This document shows, one piece after another, positions 41,266 to 50,113 of a stretch of DNA of 64,000 nucleotides; the first letter of the stretch is position 1; each line of letters begins with the position of its first letter. The stretch is from CAVRAW01 sp963716135 (GTDB taxonomy: Bacteria > Planctomycetota > Planctomycetia > Pirellulales > JADZDJ01). The DNA is taken from assembly GCA_963716135.1 (NCBI GenBank), contig OY970289.1:1240001-1304000 (forward strand). The letters are read 5' to 3'. The translations under genes were made by a program, and so were the position numbers. Below the pieces are notes generated by a model that had not been told where the DNA came from, did not search any database, and was given only the letters and a program-made list of their open reading frames with translations.

Positions 41266-41634
41266 ATGGCAATGGGGCCATTGGGCAATCCAGACCTGCG
41301 GTGGGCGCGCGACGATGGTTTTAATAAGCACTTACCATCGAGAAACGAACCTTGGGAATACGTCGTAGAAAGCACGCGTCACGGTGACGCAAAATACCAT
41401 CACCATCTCCAACGCCATGACATTCGGGCATTGGAGATGGATGTGAACAATCCTCATTTTTTCGGCAACAATTGCTACCGAATCGACAACAGAATAATTG
41501 GTGCGTCGAATGGCGAAGAGACTCGCATTGTGTTCATCGTTATTAGCGGCGGTACGGTGCATGGATATCCGATAACCGAGCAGGAATTTAGAGATGCCTG
41601 GAATAGAAAACGAGACGATCCATGTCCAATGTGA
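41266..41634 (+). CDS. Hypothetical protein, element cargo
   Basis: Product of 122 residues (GTG 41251 is an alternative start). No family recognised. The His-rich stretch TRHGDAKYHHHLQRHDIRAL followed by a beta-rich region (RIVFIVISGGTVHGYPIT) is compatible with a small nuclease or toxin domain, but no catalytic motif can be assigned. The last 13 bases overlap the next gene, indicating coupled expression. Base composition is visibly more A/T-rich than the host genes. Confidence 0.5.
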   Translation: MAMGPLGNPDLRWARDDGFNKHLPSRNEPWEYVVESTRHGDAKYHHHLQRHDIRALEMDVNNPHFFGNNCYRIDNRIIGASNGEETRIVFIVISGGTVHGYPITEQEFRDAWNRKRDDPCPM

Positions 41635-42005
41635 AGTGGGATGAGTGGTTGCGAGAATATGACGCACGTGCGGTGTTCTCCACGCTGCGCATTCCAGATG
41701 TCCGTGATCCGATAGAAAAGAACGTTGCGAGCATTCGATTGAGCGACGGCAAGATGATTGATGTCGAATGGAAACACCTCCAGGAAATATATCTTGTCAG
41801 CTTGTACGCTGACGAATATCAAAAACAGATTTGTACAGTTAAGGCTTCGACGCCTGCTCAAGTCATAGCAATTGTGCGATTTTTTGCATCAAAGGCTGCT
41901 GCATCTAAGGTGACACGGCTTGCAGAATCGGCAAGCGCGCAGCTGACATATCACCCACGAGGGACACAGATATGTCCGGCGGAGTGCCTAGTAACCGCAG
42001 GTTAG
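41622..42005 (+). CDS. Hypothetical protein overlapping the upstream gene
   Basis: Product of 127 residues, mixed alpha/beta, acidic at the start (VKWDEWLREYDARAVF), with no recognised domain. It overlaps the preceding gene by 13 bases and precedes the next by 4 nt, so the three are probably one transcript. An immunity or antitoxin role for the pair is a guess from the overlap alone. Confidence 0.5.
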   Translation: MSNVKWDEWLREYDARAVFSTLRIPDVRDPIEKNVASIRLSDGKMIDVEWKHLQEIYLVSLYADEYQKQICTVKASTPAQVIAIVRFFASKAAASKVTRLAESASAQLTYHPRGTQICPAECLVTAG

Positions 42006-42009
42006 TTGT

Positions 42010-42501
42010 ATGGCAAAACCCGTCTACATCCTCTGTGCACAATCTGGCAGTGAAGACAAGAACACCGGTCTGTTCAGTGTGTTCGGCATAATTGAGCGCA
42101 TTGCCTTCAAGACAAAGCGTGAGGCAAAGGAAGGCGCCCAGCCCGCTGCACTTCTCAAGATATTTACTTTGGCTGTTTGCATGAGAGAAGAAGGCGATGC
42201 TGATGGCGAAATGTTCGACGGAGAATTTCTTATGCGGTTCCCGCCCGATGGCAAGGAGCTTACTATCGGCGACGTTCCATTCTCGTTTCCGGCCGGAAGG
42301 ATGCTTTTCCGCAATGTGATGGAATTCGATGGGCCGCTGCCCTTTTTTGGCGATGGAACATTGGAAGTGATACACAGGTTTCGCAAACACGGGACAGAAG
42401 CGTGGACCGCCCAGTCATATCCAATTCGTGTCGAAGCTGCGACCGAAGAGCCGCTAACCGCACAAGACGAGCCGGGGCAACTAGATCGTCGCGCCAGTTA
42501 G
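42010..42501 (+). CDS. Hypothetical protein
   Basis: Product of 163 residues beginning KPVYILCAQSGSEDKNTGLF, with predicted beta sandwich character (ELTIGDVPFSFPAGRM, LEVIHRFRKHG). It resembles short uncharacterised proteins of mobile regions that open with a similar phrase; no activity is known to me. Its last 21 bases overlap the end of the IS1595 remnant on the other strand, so the natural C-terminus may have been altered by that insertion. Confidence 0.55.
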   Translation: MAKPVYILCAQSGSEDKNTGLFSVFGIIERIAFKTKREAKEGAQPAALLKIFTLAVCMREEGDADGEMFDGEFLMRFPPDGKELTIGDVPFSFPAGRMLFRNVMEFDGPLPFFGDGTLEVIHRFRKHGTEAWTAQSYPIRVEAATEEPLTAQDEPGQLDRRAS

Positions 42502-43019
42502 TTCCTTAAATGTCAGTCGCTTTCCGCACACGGATAGCATCGCTTCTAGGAAACGTGTGGCATTGTTCCCTTCCGCTTGTTAAAGCGAAACGCCTGTTCG
42601 TCGATGTAGCGCTGCAAGTGGAATGGTGCGACAGCTACATACGTGCCGTACAAACCGCGTTTCAAGAGCGACCAAAAGTTTTCGATGCCGGTCGTATGAA
42701 CGCGTCCTTCGACGTATGACTTAGCGTGGTCGATGACCGCGTGGGCATATTCCGGGTGCAATCCAGAGTATGACGATAGGGAATCGGTATAGACCGCCGC
42801 GCCCGGCGCAAAGTGCCGCCAGGTACGCGATTGCAAGGTAGTTTTCCGCTGATCTGCGACAACCGCAGCACGAACGGTTCCGTCACGTTCAAACGAGCCG
42901 TGCACCACTGTTTTTCCAGAAGGTCGCGGTCTCTTAATTCGCGCCTTGCACGCTGCCTTGTGCATGTTGCTTGCTAGACCGCCGATCAGCGTTTCGTCGG
43001 ATTCGACCTTTCCACCCAA
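42481..43019 (-). pseudogene. IS1595-family (ISXO2-like) transposase remnant
   Basis: The DDE domain begins abruptly at GGKVESDETLIGGLASNMHK, so the N-terminal zinc-finger/HTH part is missing, with a stop just upstream. The core includes VYTDSLSSYSGL and IENFWSLLKRGLYGTYVAVA and RYIDEQAFRFNKRKG. Near 42,562 the frame breaks, but the next frame continues NNATRFLEAMLSVCGKRLTF, the usual C-terminus, to 42,481. It is truncated and frameshifted, hence inactive. No terminal inverted repeats were recognised. Confidence 0.8.
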
Positions 43020-43152
43020 CCGCTAGCTCCATGATTCGAAGATCGGCAGCTGAGGCTGCCTTTATATCTGAGGAATTCGTAAAATGACGTCACGGGTGTC
43101 CGCTCGGCGTGTTGCAACCGCCGGCGGCAAGCGGTTTGGGCGGAGCGTGGTA

Positions 43153-43203
43153 CCTGCCTTTCCACGGCCCGCCTGAACCGGCCCGATGCAACAGAAAGGC
43201 AGG
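43153..43203 (+). promoter_or_regulatory. Inverted repeat covering the ribosome site of the next gene
   Basis: CCTGCCTTTC (43153-43162) is the exact reverse complement of GAAAGGCAGG (43194-43203); the loop is 31 nt. The right arm contains the AAGG ribosome site, and ATG follows at 43209. Folding of the leader would hide the site. Confidence 0.55.
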
Positions 43204-43208
43204 CGTCT

Positions 43209-44030
43209 ATGGCGGCCGCAGAGTTTCAACGGTTGCTGAGTGAATTTCGGGGCGGCTGGTTTGAAGTAGGGGACAAACTCTTCAATCTAGAAATCTTAGT
43301 TCCTGGAGGCTATTCGGTGGGCCTAGATGCTTGGTTCGCTCGCCTTCCAGCGAACGATCAAGACCGCGAACGGGCGCGTATCGGCCCAGAAAACTTCCCC
43401 TTGGATCACCCACCGTACAACCGAGAGACGCACGAACTCATCGCCAAGGTCTGTTTGCCCTACACCGACAAGCCCGACACTGAATTTACCCTCGATGGCT
43501 TCGCGGTAGTCCGGAAGGACGAGCATATTCTAACAGAAATCAAGTTGTTCAAGCGATTGTGTGGCGAGGCCGGAGCAAACCTGCCGGATTCGATACGGGA
43601 GATGGTGTACGGCTATTGTCCATGGGAGTGTAGGGAACCAGGTTCATGGTGGATCGCTCTGTTGGCGAACTATCATCAACTTCGAGCATACAACGACCTT
43701 GGTGCATACCAGGTAGAACACCCCATCACACGTCCCTGGCTATCCTCGATTGAATTGATCGAGAAGTACAAGTTGAGCGTCGATTCGCAGGCAATTGGTA
43801 GTGCTGCCGCGGACGAGAGCCAATCAAACATCCCACCGCCGCCTCTGACTGATGCGCAGCAAGAAGTATTCAACTACATCAAGGAACACGGTCCCAAAAC
43901 AGGTAAAGAAATCGTCGCTGCACTTGGGTTATCAGGCGAATCCGCACTGACGACACACTTGATTCCACCGCTCAAACCCCGCGGGATCGTGAACAAACCC
44001 GGACGGGGCTATTATTATTCCCCCTCCTAA
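43209..44030 (+). CDS. Hypothetical protein with C-terminal winged-helix domain
   Basis: Product of 273 residues. The first 190 residues match nothing I know (FRGGWFEVGDKLFNLEILVP). The last 65 form a winged helix-turn-helix: LTDAQQEVFNYIKEHGPKTG, KEIVAALGLSGESALTTHL, then the wing GIVNKPGRGYYYSPS. It is probably a DNA-binding regulator or replication-associated protein of the element. It is preceded by an RBS-covering inverted repeat and followed by an 11-bp tandem repeat. Confidence 0.6.
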   Translation: MAAAEFQRLLSEFRGGWFEVGDKLFNLEILVPGGYSVGLDAWFARLPANDQDRERARIGPENFPLDHPPYNRETHELIAKVCLPYTDKPDTEFTLDGFAVVRKDEHILTEIKLFKRLCGEAGANLPDSIREMVYGYCPWECREPGSWWIALLANYHQLRAYNDLGAYQVEHPITRPWLSSIELIEKYKLSVDSQAIGSAAADESQSNIPPPPLTDAQQEVFNYIKEHGPKTGKEIVAALGLSGESALTTHLIPPLKPRGIVNKPGRGYYYSPS

Positions 44031-44037
44031 CCCGCGC

Positions 44038-44070
44038 GGTTTCGGCGCGGTTTCGGCGCGGTTTCGGCGC
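44038..44070. repeat. Three tandem copies of an 11-bp unit
   Basis: GGTTTCGGCGC occurs three times without interruption (44038-44048, 44049-44059, 44060-44070), with a further partial GCGC before it. It starts 8 nt after the winged-helix gene and lies 39 nt before the small ORF/AlpA/primase genes, a position suited to iterons or a regulator-binding array. Confidence 0.8.
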
Positions 44071-44108
44071 TGGATACTTGGCGGCCCATTCCCATCTACA
44101 TTTGGGAT

Positions 44109-44285
44109 ATGGACGCTAAGCAATTTCTTTCTGACCTGCGCCGCCTGACGCCTGAAACAATCCGCCAGCGACTTGACGAATTGGCTGCGGAGGAAAAGGC
44201 GCTGCGGCTCCTACTTCGGGCGTCGCTTCGCGCGGCCGGTAAGCCTCCCTGTACGTCGATAAAGGAGCCCCTGCGCGATGCGTAA
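44109..44285 (+). CDS. Small helical protein, element module
   Basis: Fifty-eight-residue frame with alternating charged and hydrophobic residues (MDAKQFLSDLRRLTPETIRQ, then RLDELAAEEKALRLLLRASL), predicted as a helical hairpin or coiled coil. It overlaps the AlpA-like gene by 8 nt, which suggests real translation. GGG at 44104-44106 is the only ribosome-site-like sequence. Function unknown. Confidence 0.5.
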   Translation: MDAKQFLSDLRRLTPETIRQRLDELAAEEKALRLLLRASLRAAGKPPCTSIKEPLRDA

Positions 44286-44499
44286 CGATCCCACGATGCC
44301 GAAACTGCTGATCGATGCGCGAACAGCGGCGGAAATGCTATCGATTTGCGAAAAAACGCTGTATTCGATGAGCGAACCCCGCGGCCCGATTCCAGTGGTG
44401 CGTCTGGGCACCAAAGGAAAGGCGATCCGCTATTCGACGGCGGCGCTGCAACGATGGATTGAACAACAGCAGCAATCAGCCGCTGAGGTGGTGAAATGA
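44278..44499 (+). CDS. AlpA/excisionase-type MerR-like DNA-binding protein
   Basis: Seventy-three residues with the compact winged helix of AlpA/Xis proteins: LLIDARTAAEMLSICEKTLY, then GPIPVVRLGTKGKAIRYSTA and LQRWIEQQQ. It probably regulates the element or directs excision with the integrase. It overlaps the small ORF upstream by 8 nt and the primase gene downstream by four bases (ATGA at 44496-44499), so the three are translationally coupled. Confidence 0.8.
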   Translation: MRNDPTMPKLLIDARTAAEMLSICEKTLYSMSEPRGPIPVVRLGTKGKAIRYSTAALQRWIEQQQQSAAEVVK

Positions 44500-46586
44500 G
44501 CGCAACCGCCGACCACATGGCTGGCATATTACCTCATCACCTGCAACACCTGCGCACGTCGGGCTTGTCGGATGCGACCATTTGCGCTGCTGGCATTTAC
44601 AGTGAGACCAATCCGCAAAAGCTGGCTGCAATACTCAATTGGCGGAAACCCACCAAGAATCTCGCGCCGGCCCTCGTCTTCCCATTTGTCGATGCTGATG
44701 GCCACAACGGCTATTGCCGTATTCGGCCGGATACGCCGCGAAAAATCAAAGGCAAATCCGTCAAGTATGAGTCTCCAAAGGGCACGTCAAACAAAATCTA
44801 TCTTCCGCCTAGCGTGGCCCGCGTGTTGGACGATCCGCAAACAGAATTGTTGCTGACGGAAGGGGAGAAAAAATCACTGACGGCGACACAAGCCGGCTTT
44901 CCCTGCATCGGGCTCGTCGGCGTATTCGGGTGGAAGGAAAAAGGAAATGAGCGGCTATTGCCAGAGTTAGAGCGGGTGAAGTGGCAAGGCCGACATGTGC
45001 GGATCGTGTTCGATTCCGACTTGGAGCGCAATCCCGACTCGCAACAAGCCGAAAGCCGCCTGGCCAAACAACTGGTTGACCGCGGTGCCGCCGTTCGATG
45101 CGTGCGACTTCCCGTTGGGCCACCGGATGCCGATGGTCATCCTAAGAAAATGGGCTTGGATGATTTTCTCGTTGCTCACGGCGCTGCGGAGCTGCGAAAG
45201 CTGCTCGATTCGGCGATTGAACCGGCACTCGTTGAGGGAGCAAAAGGCAAAGAGCTTGCGCTAGCACTCGACCCGGCCAGCGAGGCCGAAGCTATGTTGG
45301 CCGCCGACGTGGCCGACGGGCTGCCGCGGCTGCGCTACTGGCGCACAACTTGGCTCCGGTGGAACGGCAGCCAATACGTTGAAGTTGCACCGGCGGAGAT
45401 TCGAGCGCGAATGGTCCGTTGGCTGAATCGCAACTACTGCAAACTTACCCAGCGCATTACGGGTGACGTAGTAGATCAATTGAAAGCGCAGTCGGTGTTG
45501 TGGGGTAATGTCGATCCGCCGGCATGGATCGGTGATGAACTTTGGCCCGCCAACGAAGTGCTGGCCACCAAAAACGCACTGGTGCATCTACCGTCCCTGG
45601 TCAGTGGTACGGAGTGCATGACACCGCCAACACCCAGATACTTCACCACCGCCGCGCTCGACTATCCGTTTCTGCCTGAAGCGCCGCGACCCGACCGCTG
45701 GCTGGAATTCCTGGCTGAATTGTGGTGTGACGACGAGGCAAGTATCGCAACGCTGCAAGAGTGGTTCGGCTACTGCCTGACGCTCGACACCACGCTGCAA
45801 AAGATGCTCGTTTTGATTGGCCCGCGGCGCAGTGGCAAAGGAACGATTGCGCGCGTGCTTCGGCAGTTGATCGGCCCAACCAATGTTGCAGGCCCAGCGC
45901 TTGCCGCGTTCGCGCAGAACTTTGGCCTTTGGCCGCTGATCGGCAAGCCGCTGGCGATTATTCACGACGCCCGATTGGGCGGGCGGAGTGACCAAGCGAT
46001 CATCGTCGAGCGGATACTTTCGATCACCGGGGAAGATGCCGTCACCATCGACCGCAAAATGATTGAGCCGTGGACCGGCAAGCTGCCTACGCGGTTGATG
46101 ATGCTCACCAATGAATTGCCGCGACTGCACGATTCATCGGGTGCGCTTGTGGGACGGATGATCTTATTGCGGATGAGGCAGTCTTTCTTCGGCAGGGAAG
46201 ATACTGCGTTAACCGACAAGCTACTAGCGGAGTTACCGGGCATTTTGTTGTGGTCGATTGCCGGCTGGCGTCGGCTGCGTGAACGTGGCCGATTCGTGCA
46301 GCCGGAGTCGGCCACGGAGTTATTGGCCGATATGGCCGATCTCGCTAGTCCCATCGGCGCATATCTCCAAGAGCGTTGCGTCATTGGCGCGGGCCATCGG
46401 GCTGCCGTGGCGGACCTGTATTTGGCCTGGCGCGGCTGGTGCGAAGCTCACGGCCGCCGGGAGCCGGGAACGGAGCAGTCATTTGGGCGCGATCTGCTGG
46501 CGGCCGTGCCCAGCCTGCGGCGTTGTCAGCCCAGGGATGGCGACCAGCGCTATAGGGCCTATGAAGGGATCGGTTTAAACGGTTAG
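44496..46586 (+). CDS. Phage/plasmid-type primase-helicase (DUF3854 plus D5/P4-like SF3 helicase)
   Basis: Replication protein of 696 residues. The N-terminal half resembles a TOPRIM-like DUF3854 domain (LLLTEGEKKSLTATQAGFPC and VRIVFDSDL). The C-terminal half is a superfamily 3 helicase of the P4/D5 type with Walker A GPRRSGKGT at residues 442-450, AIIHDARLGG in the Walker B position, and LMMLTNELPRLHDSSGALVG. The protein would prime and unwind the element's origin, implying autonomous replication after excision. The intact frame contrasts with many host genes. Confidence 0.85.
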   Translation: MSATADHMAGILPHHLQHLRTSGLSDATICAAGIYSETNPQKLAAILNWRKPTKNLAPALVFPFVDADGHNGYCRIRPDTPRKIKGKSVKYESPKGTSNKIYLPPSVARVLDDPQTELLLTEGEKKSLTATQAGFPCIGLVGVFGWKEKGNERLLPELERVKWQGRHVRIVFDSDLERNPDSQQAESRLAKQLVDRGAAVRCVRLPVGPPDADGHPKKMGLDDFLVAHGAAELRKLLDSAIEPALVEGAKGKELALALDPASEAEAMLAADVADGLPRLRYWRTTWLRWNGSQYVEVAPAEIRARMVRWLNRNYCKLTQRITGDVVDQLKAQSVLWGNVDPPAWIGDELWPANEVLATKNALVHLPSLVSGTECMTPPTPRYFTTAALDYPFLPEAPRPDRWLEFLAELWCDDEASIATLQEWFGYCLTLDTTLQKMLVLIGPRRSGKGTIARVLRQLIGPTNVAGPALAAFAQNFGLWPLIGKPLAIIHDARLGGRSDQAIIVERILSITGEDAVTIDRKMIEPWTGKLPTRLMMLTNELPRLHDSSGALVGRMILLRMRQSFFGREDTALTDKLLAELPGILLWSIAGWRRLRERGRFVQPESATELLADMADLASPIGAYLQERCVIGAGHRAAVADLYLAWRGWCEAHGRREPGTEQSFGRDLLAAVPSLRRCQPRDGDQRYRAYEGIGLNG

Positions 46587-46631
46587 GCACGCGATGGAAC
46601 GCGAGCCTAACCATTGCGGTGCAAAGTCAAC

Positions 46632-46976
46632 ATGGCGACGAAAACCGACAAGATGACCCCGAATCCGAATGTTGCATGCTATGGTGTGGACCGCGTTCCA
46701 CCGCGTGCCATTTGGCCGCCGGCATGGCTGACGGTGTCCCCTCGCACGGTGACCGTCAATTCGGCTACTCCGACGCCAGCCGAGCCGAAACCAATACCAG
46801 TGTTCGACGCTCCGCATGCCGTGGCCGACGATTCTACCCCGCTCAACTCGCCGACAATCTGCCGCTGCGGATCAACTACTTGGCGTGACGTGCTGATCCA
46901 CGGCGGCCAGTCGATGCGCCGGGACTGCGGCCGCTGCGGCAGATTTATTGGCTTCCCCCTTTGGTACCGCAAGTGA
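46632..46976 (+). CDS. Small zinc-ribbon protein
   Basis: Product of 114 residues (TTG 46614 is an alternative start). A long Pro/Thr-rich N-terminus precedes a C-terminal zinc ribbon: CRCGSTTW, then RRDCGRCGRFIGFPLWY. This module follows primase genes in several planctomycete elements; its role is unknown. It lies 45 nt after the primase gene and 4 nt before the restriction-modification gene. Confidence 0.65.
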   Translation: MATKTDKMTPNPNVACYGVDRVPPRAIWPPAWLTVSPRTVTVNSATPTPAEPKPIPVFDAPHAVADDSTPLNSPTICRCGSTTWRDVLIHGGQSMRRDCGRCGRFIGFPLWYRK

Positions 46977-46980
46977 CGCC

Positions 46981-49977
46981 ATGTTACCGACAGTTGCTTA
47001 TTCGCCGCCGGGGGCATACCTTCCAGGTTTTCAGCCGCTGGTCAGACCCCTCGGGCGCGAATTAGACCTAATGACCCCGCAAGAATTCATCGCCAAATGG
47101 CAGCGCGCCAATCTGTCGGAGCGTAGCGCTTGCCAGCAGCACTTTTTGGATTTGTGCGAACTGCTGGGGCAGCCTAAGCCGGCGGCGGCCGATCCCGATG
47201 GCGCGTGGTACACATTCGAGCGCGGCGTGACAAAGAGCGAAGGAGGCCAGGGATGGGCCGATGTTTGGATGCGCGGACACTTCGGTTGGGAATACAAAGG
47301 CAAGCGCAAAAACTTAGTCGAGGCATACCAGCAATTACAGTTGTACCGCGAGGCGCTAGAAAACCCGCCGCTGCTAATTGTCTGCGATCTGAATCGGTTT
47401 GAAGTTCATACAAACTTCACGGGCACGGCAACCAAGGTCTACGCCTTCGACCTGGCCGGCTTGGCCGAACCGGACAATCTTGAAGTGCTGCGTAAGGTTT
47501 TCACGGAGCCCGACGCGCTGCGGCCTGGAGAAACCACCGAAGCTGTCACACAGGCTGCTGCCCATCGGCTCGGCCAATTGGCCGACGGCTTGCGCGGACG
47601 CGGCGTTCCGGCGCCCGAGGCGGCCCACTTTCTGATGAAGCTCATGTTCTGCATGTTTGCCGAGGATGTTGAGTTGCTGCCCGGCCACATTTTCTCGAAA
47701 GCGTTAAGGGGTAGCCACAATGAACCTGCGAAGCTAACCCAATTACTGCGCTCACTGTTCCAGGCAATGGCCCACGGCGGGCTGTTCGGCGCAGACGAAG
47801 TCCTGTGGTTCAACGGTGGCTTGTTCGCCGATGCAGATGTGGTCGAACTGACGGCCGACGAAATCCAGGTTGTGGCGGAAGTGAATGAATACGATTGGGC
47901 CAGTGTGGAACCGTCGATCTTCGGCACGCTATTCGAGCGCACGTTAGACCCCAGTAAGCGCTCGCAAATCGGTGCCCACTACACCAGCCGCACCGACATC
48001 CTCACGTTGCTGGAACCGGTCGTGATGGTGCCGTTGCGGCGCGAATGGGCCGACGCGAAAGCCGAAGCCGATGTACTGTGGGAAAAAATACGTGGCAAGT
48101 CTGACGGCAAGTCGCGCCCGAAGAAGCCACCGAAGGCACGCGACAAACACGATCGGCTATTGCTGAACTTCGTCGCGCGATTGGCTCATCTGACGATTCT
48201 TGACCCTGCCTGCGGATCTGGCAATTTTCTGTACGTGGCCATCAATCTGCTGTTGGATTTGGAAAAGGAAGTCATTGCTTACGGGGCTACGCATGGCACC
48301 AGCTTGTTGCCGCAAGTTCGGCCGACGCAATTGGCGGGAATCGAAATCAACCCGTACGCGCAACAGTTGGCGCAGGTGGTTATCTGGATCGGCTACCTAC
48401 AATGGATGCACCACAACGGATTCAATCCGCCTCGGAATCCGGTGCTGGAGCCAATCGAAAGCATCCAGCGAATGGATGCAATTCTGGACTTAAGCGATCC
48501 GGAGCATCCCAAGGAACCGGAATGGCCCGCTGCCGATTTCATTGTCGGTAATCCGCCGTTTTTGGGTAACAAGCGTATGAGGTCTGAGCTTGGCGACGAC
48601 TATAGCGATGCGTTATGGAAGCTCTACGGTGGTCGTCTGCCTGCAACGTCAGATTTGTGCTGTTATTGGTTCGAAAAGGCATTCGACGCAATTCATCGGC
48701 ATCGAGTCTCGCGAGCCGGCCTCCTCGCGACAACCGCCATCAGGCAGATTAGTTCGCGGACGGTTCTCGAACGAATCGTCGAAAGCGGCAGGATTTTTTT
48801 CGCTATTTCGGACCGGGAGTGGATGCTTGATGGTGCAGCAGTGCGGATAAGCATTATCGGATTTGATGCACAATCCGGTTCTGAGTCCCCGATTTTGGAT
48901 AATCGTGAAGTAGCCCGCATTAATGCGGATTTGAGCTTCGGCTCAGATTTCACAGCCGCCGTCCAGCTAAAAGAAAATGGCCATCGCTGCTATATGGGAA
49001 CAACGAAAGTAGGCGCCTTCGACATTCCCTTTCAGCGAGCAATTGGAATGCTTTTGGGAGTTAATCCGCATGGTCGCCCGAATAGTGATGTCGTCCGGCC
49101 CTTCAGAAACGGCAGTGACATCGTGCGAATGCCAAGCGATACATGGATAGTAGATTTTGGAGTCGATAGAACTATCGATTCTGCGGCGCTTTATGAGATG
49201 CCCTTTGAATACGTAGTAGAACACGTGAAGCCACAGCGCGAACGCAACGCTCGGAAGTCGCGCACGGACAAGTGGTGGTTGCTCGGAGAGACACTACCGG
49301 CATTTCGCAACGCTGTCCAATCTCATTTTCGATACGTGGGTACACCTCGTGTATCAAAGCATCGTGTTTTCGTTTGGTTAGACGCAGTTATCCTTCCAGA
49401 TTCTAAAGTCTTAGCGATAACACTGGCGGACGATTTCAGCTTAGGAGTTCTTCATTCGCGAATTCACGAAAGATGGACGCTGGCAACATGTGGGTGGCAT
49501 GGACTGGGCAACGATGCCACGTACAACCCGACGATGTGCTTTGAGACTTTTCCGTTTCCGGGGCCGACGGACCAGCAGCGGGATTCAATTGCTGAGGCGG
49601 CGCGTGAGCTTGATCAAACTCGGAACAATTGGCTCAATCCACCAGAGTGGGTGTGCGAAGAAGTCTTGGAGTTCCCCGGTTCCATCGATGGCCCGTGGTC
49701 GAGATACGTCCACGAGCCTAACTCCAACGGCATTGGTACTGTGCGCTACCATCGAAAAGTGGCCAAGAACGAAGATTGCGCAAAGCAATTGGCCATGCGG
49801 ACGCTAACGAACTTATACAACGAACGGCCAACTTGGTTGGACCTCGCCCATCGAAGGCTCGATGAAGCGGCTTGTGCCGCATACGGGTGGCAACCGTCGA
49901 TCACCGATGATCAACTTCTCGAAAAGTTGCTGGCTCTGAACCTACAAAGGGCCGCCGCCGAACAACAAAAGTTCTGA
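46981..49977 (+). CDS. Type IIL restriction-modification enzyme (MmeI-like)
   Basis: Single-chain defence enzyme of 998 residues. The N-terminal nuclease domain has WADVW, WEYK arranged as D94-x9-E104-x-K106, the spacing of MmeI. A helical linker domain follows (FGTLFERTLDPSKRSQIGAH), then a gamma-class adenine methyltransferase with DPACGSGNF near 408 and VGNPPF (NPPF near 524), the target-recognition region, and a C-terminal helix bundle. Such enzymes modify one strand and cut about 20 nt away without a separate methylase. An alternative start upstream at 46948 would overlap the zinc-ribbon gene. Intact frame. Confidence 0.88.
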   Translation: MLPTVAYSPPGAYLPGFQPLVRPLGRELDLMTPQEFIAKWQRANLSERSACQQHFLDLCELLGQPKPAAADPDGAWYTFERGVTKSEGGQGWADVWMRGHFGWEYKGKRKNLVEAYQQLQLYREALENPPLLIVCDLNRFEVHTNFTGTATKVYAFDLAGLAEPDNLEVLRKVFTEPDALRPGETTEAVTQAAAHRLGQLADGLRGRGVPAPEAAHFLMKLMFCMFAEDVELLPGHIFSKALRGSHNEPAKLTQLLRSLFQAMAHGGLFGADEVLWFNGGLFADADVVELTADEIQVVAEVNEYDWASVEPSIFGTLFERTLDPSKRSQIGAHYTSRTDILTLLEPVVMVPLRREWADAKAEADVLWEKIRGKSDGKSRPKKPPKARDKHDRLLLNFVARLAHLTILDPACGSGNFLYVAINLLLDLEKEVIAYGATHGTSLLPQVRPTQLAGIEINPYAQQLAQVVIWIGYLQWMHHNGFNPPRNPVLEPIESIQRMDAILDLSDPEHPKEPEWPAADFIVGNPPFLGNKRMRSELGDDYSDALWKLYGGRLPATSDLCCYWFEKAFDAIHRHRVSRAGLLATTAIRQISSRTVLERIVESGRIFFAISDREWMLDGAAVRISIIGFDAQSGSESPILDNREVARINADLSFGSDFTAAVQLKENGHRCYMGTTKVGAFDIPFQRAIGMLLGVNPHGRPNSDVVRPFRNGSDIVRMPSDTWIVDFGVDRTIDSAALYEMPFEYVVEHVKPQRERNARKSRTDKWWLLGETLPAFRNAVQSHFRYVGTPRVSKHRVFVWLDAVILPDSKVLAITLADDFSLGVLHSRIHERWTLATCGWHGLGNDATYNPTMCFETFPFPGPTDQQRDSIAEAARELDQTRNNWLNPPEWVCEEVLEFPGSIDGPWSRYVHEPNSNGIGTVRYHRKVAKNEDCAKQLAMRTLTNLYNERPTWLDLAHRRLDEAACAAYGWQPSITDDQLLEKLLALNLQRAAAEQQKF

Positions 49978-50079
49978 CGTATGTCGTCGCGGCTGAAACT
50001 ACAAATCCGGTCGATGTGAAATGCCTGTGCTGTGATCGCACCGCTCGCTCAGTGCACGAATTTATTGGGACTTGTGTAC

Positions 50080-50107
50080 TTGACTATTGATTAAGTATCG
50101 GTATGAT
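50080..50107 (+). promoter_or_regulatory. Strong sigma-70-like promoter of the XRE-integrase operon
   Basis: TTGACT (50080-50085), 16-nt spacer, TATGAT (50102-50107). A start point 7 nt after the -10 falls on the A of ATG 50114, so the message would be leaderless or nearly so. ACTT/AAGT half sites flank the -35 and could bind the XRE product. Confidence 0.6.
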
Positions 50108-50113
50108 CCTTGC

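Noticed and set aside
44038..44070. Possible CRISPR array
   Set aside because: The units are 11 bp, directly adjacent and without spacers; no cas genes nearby.
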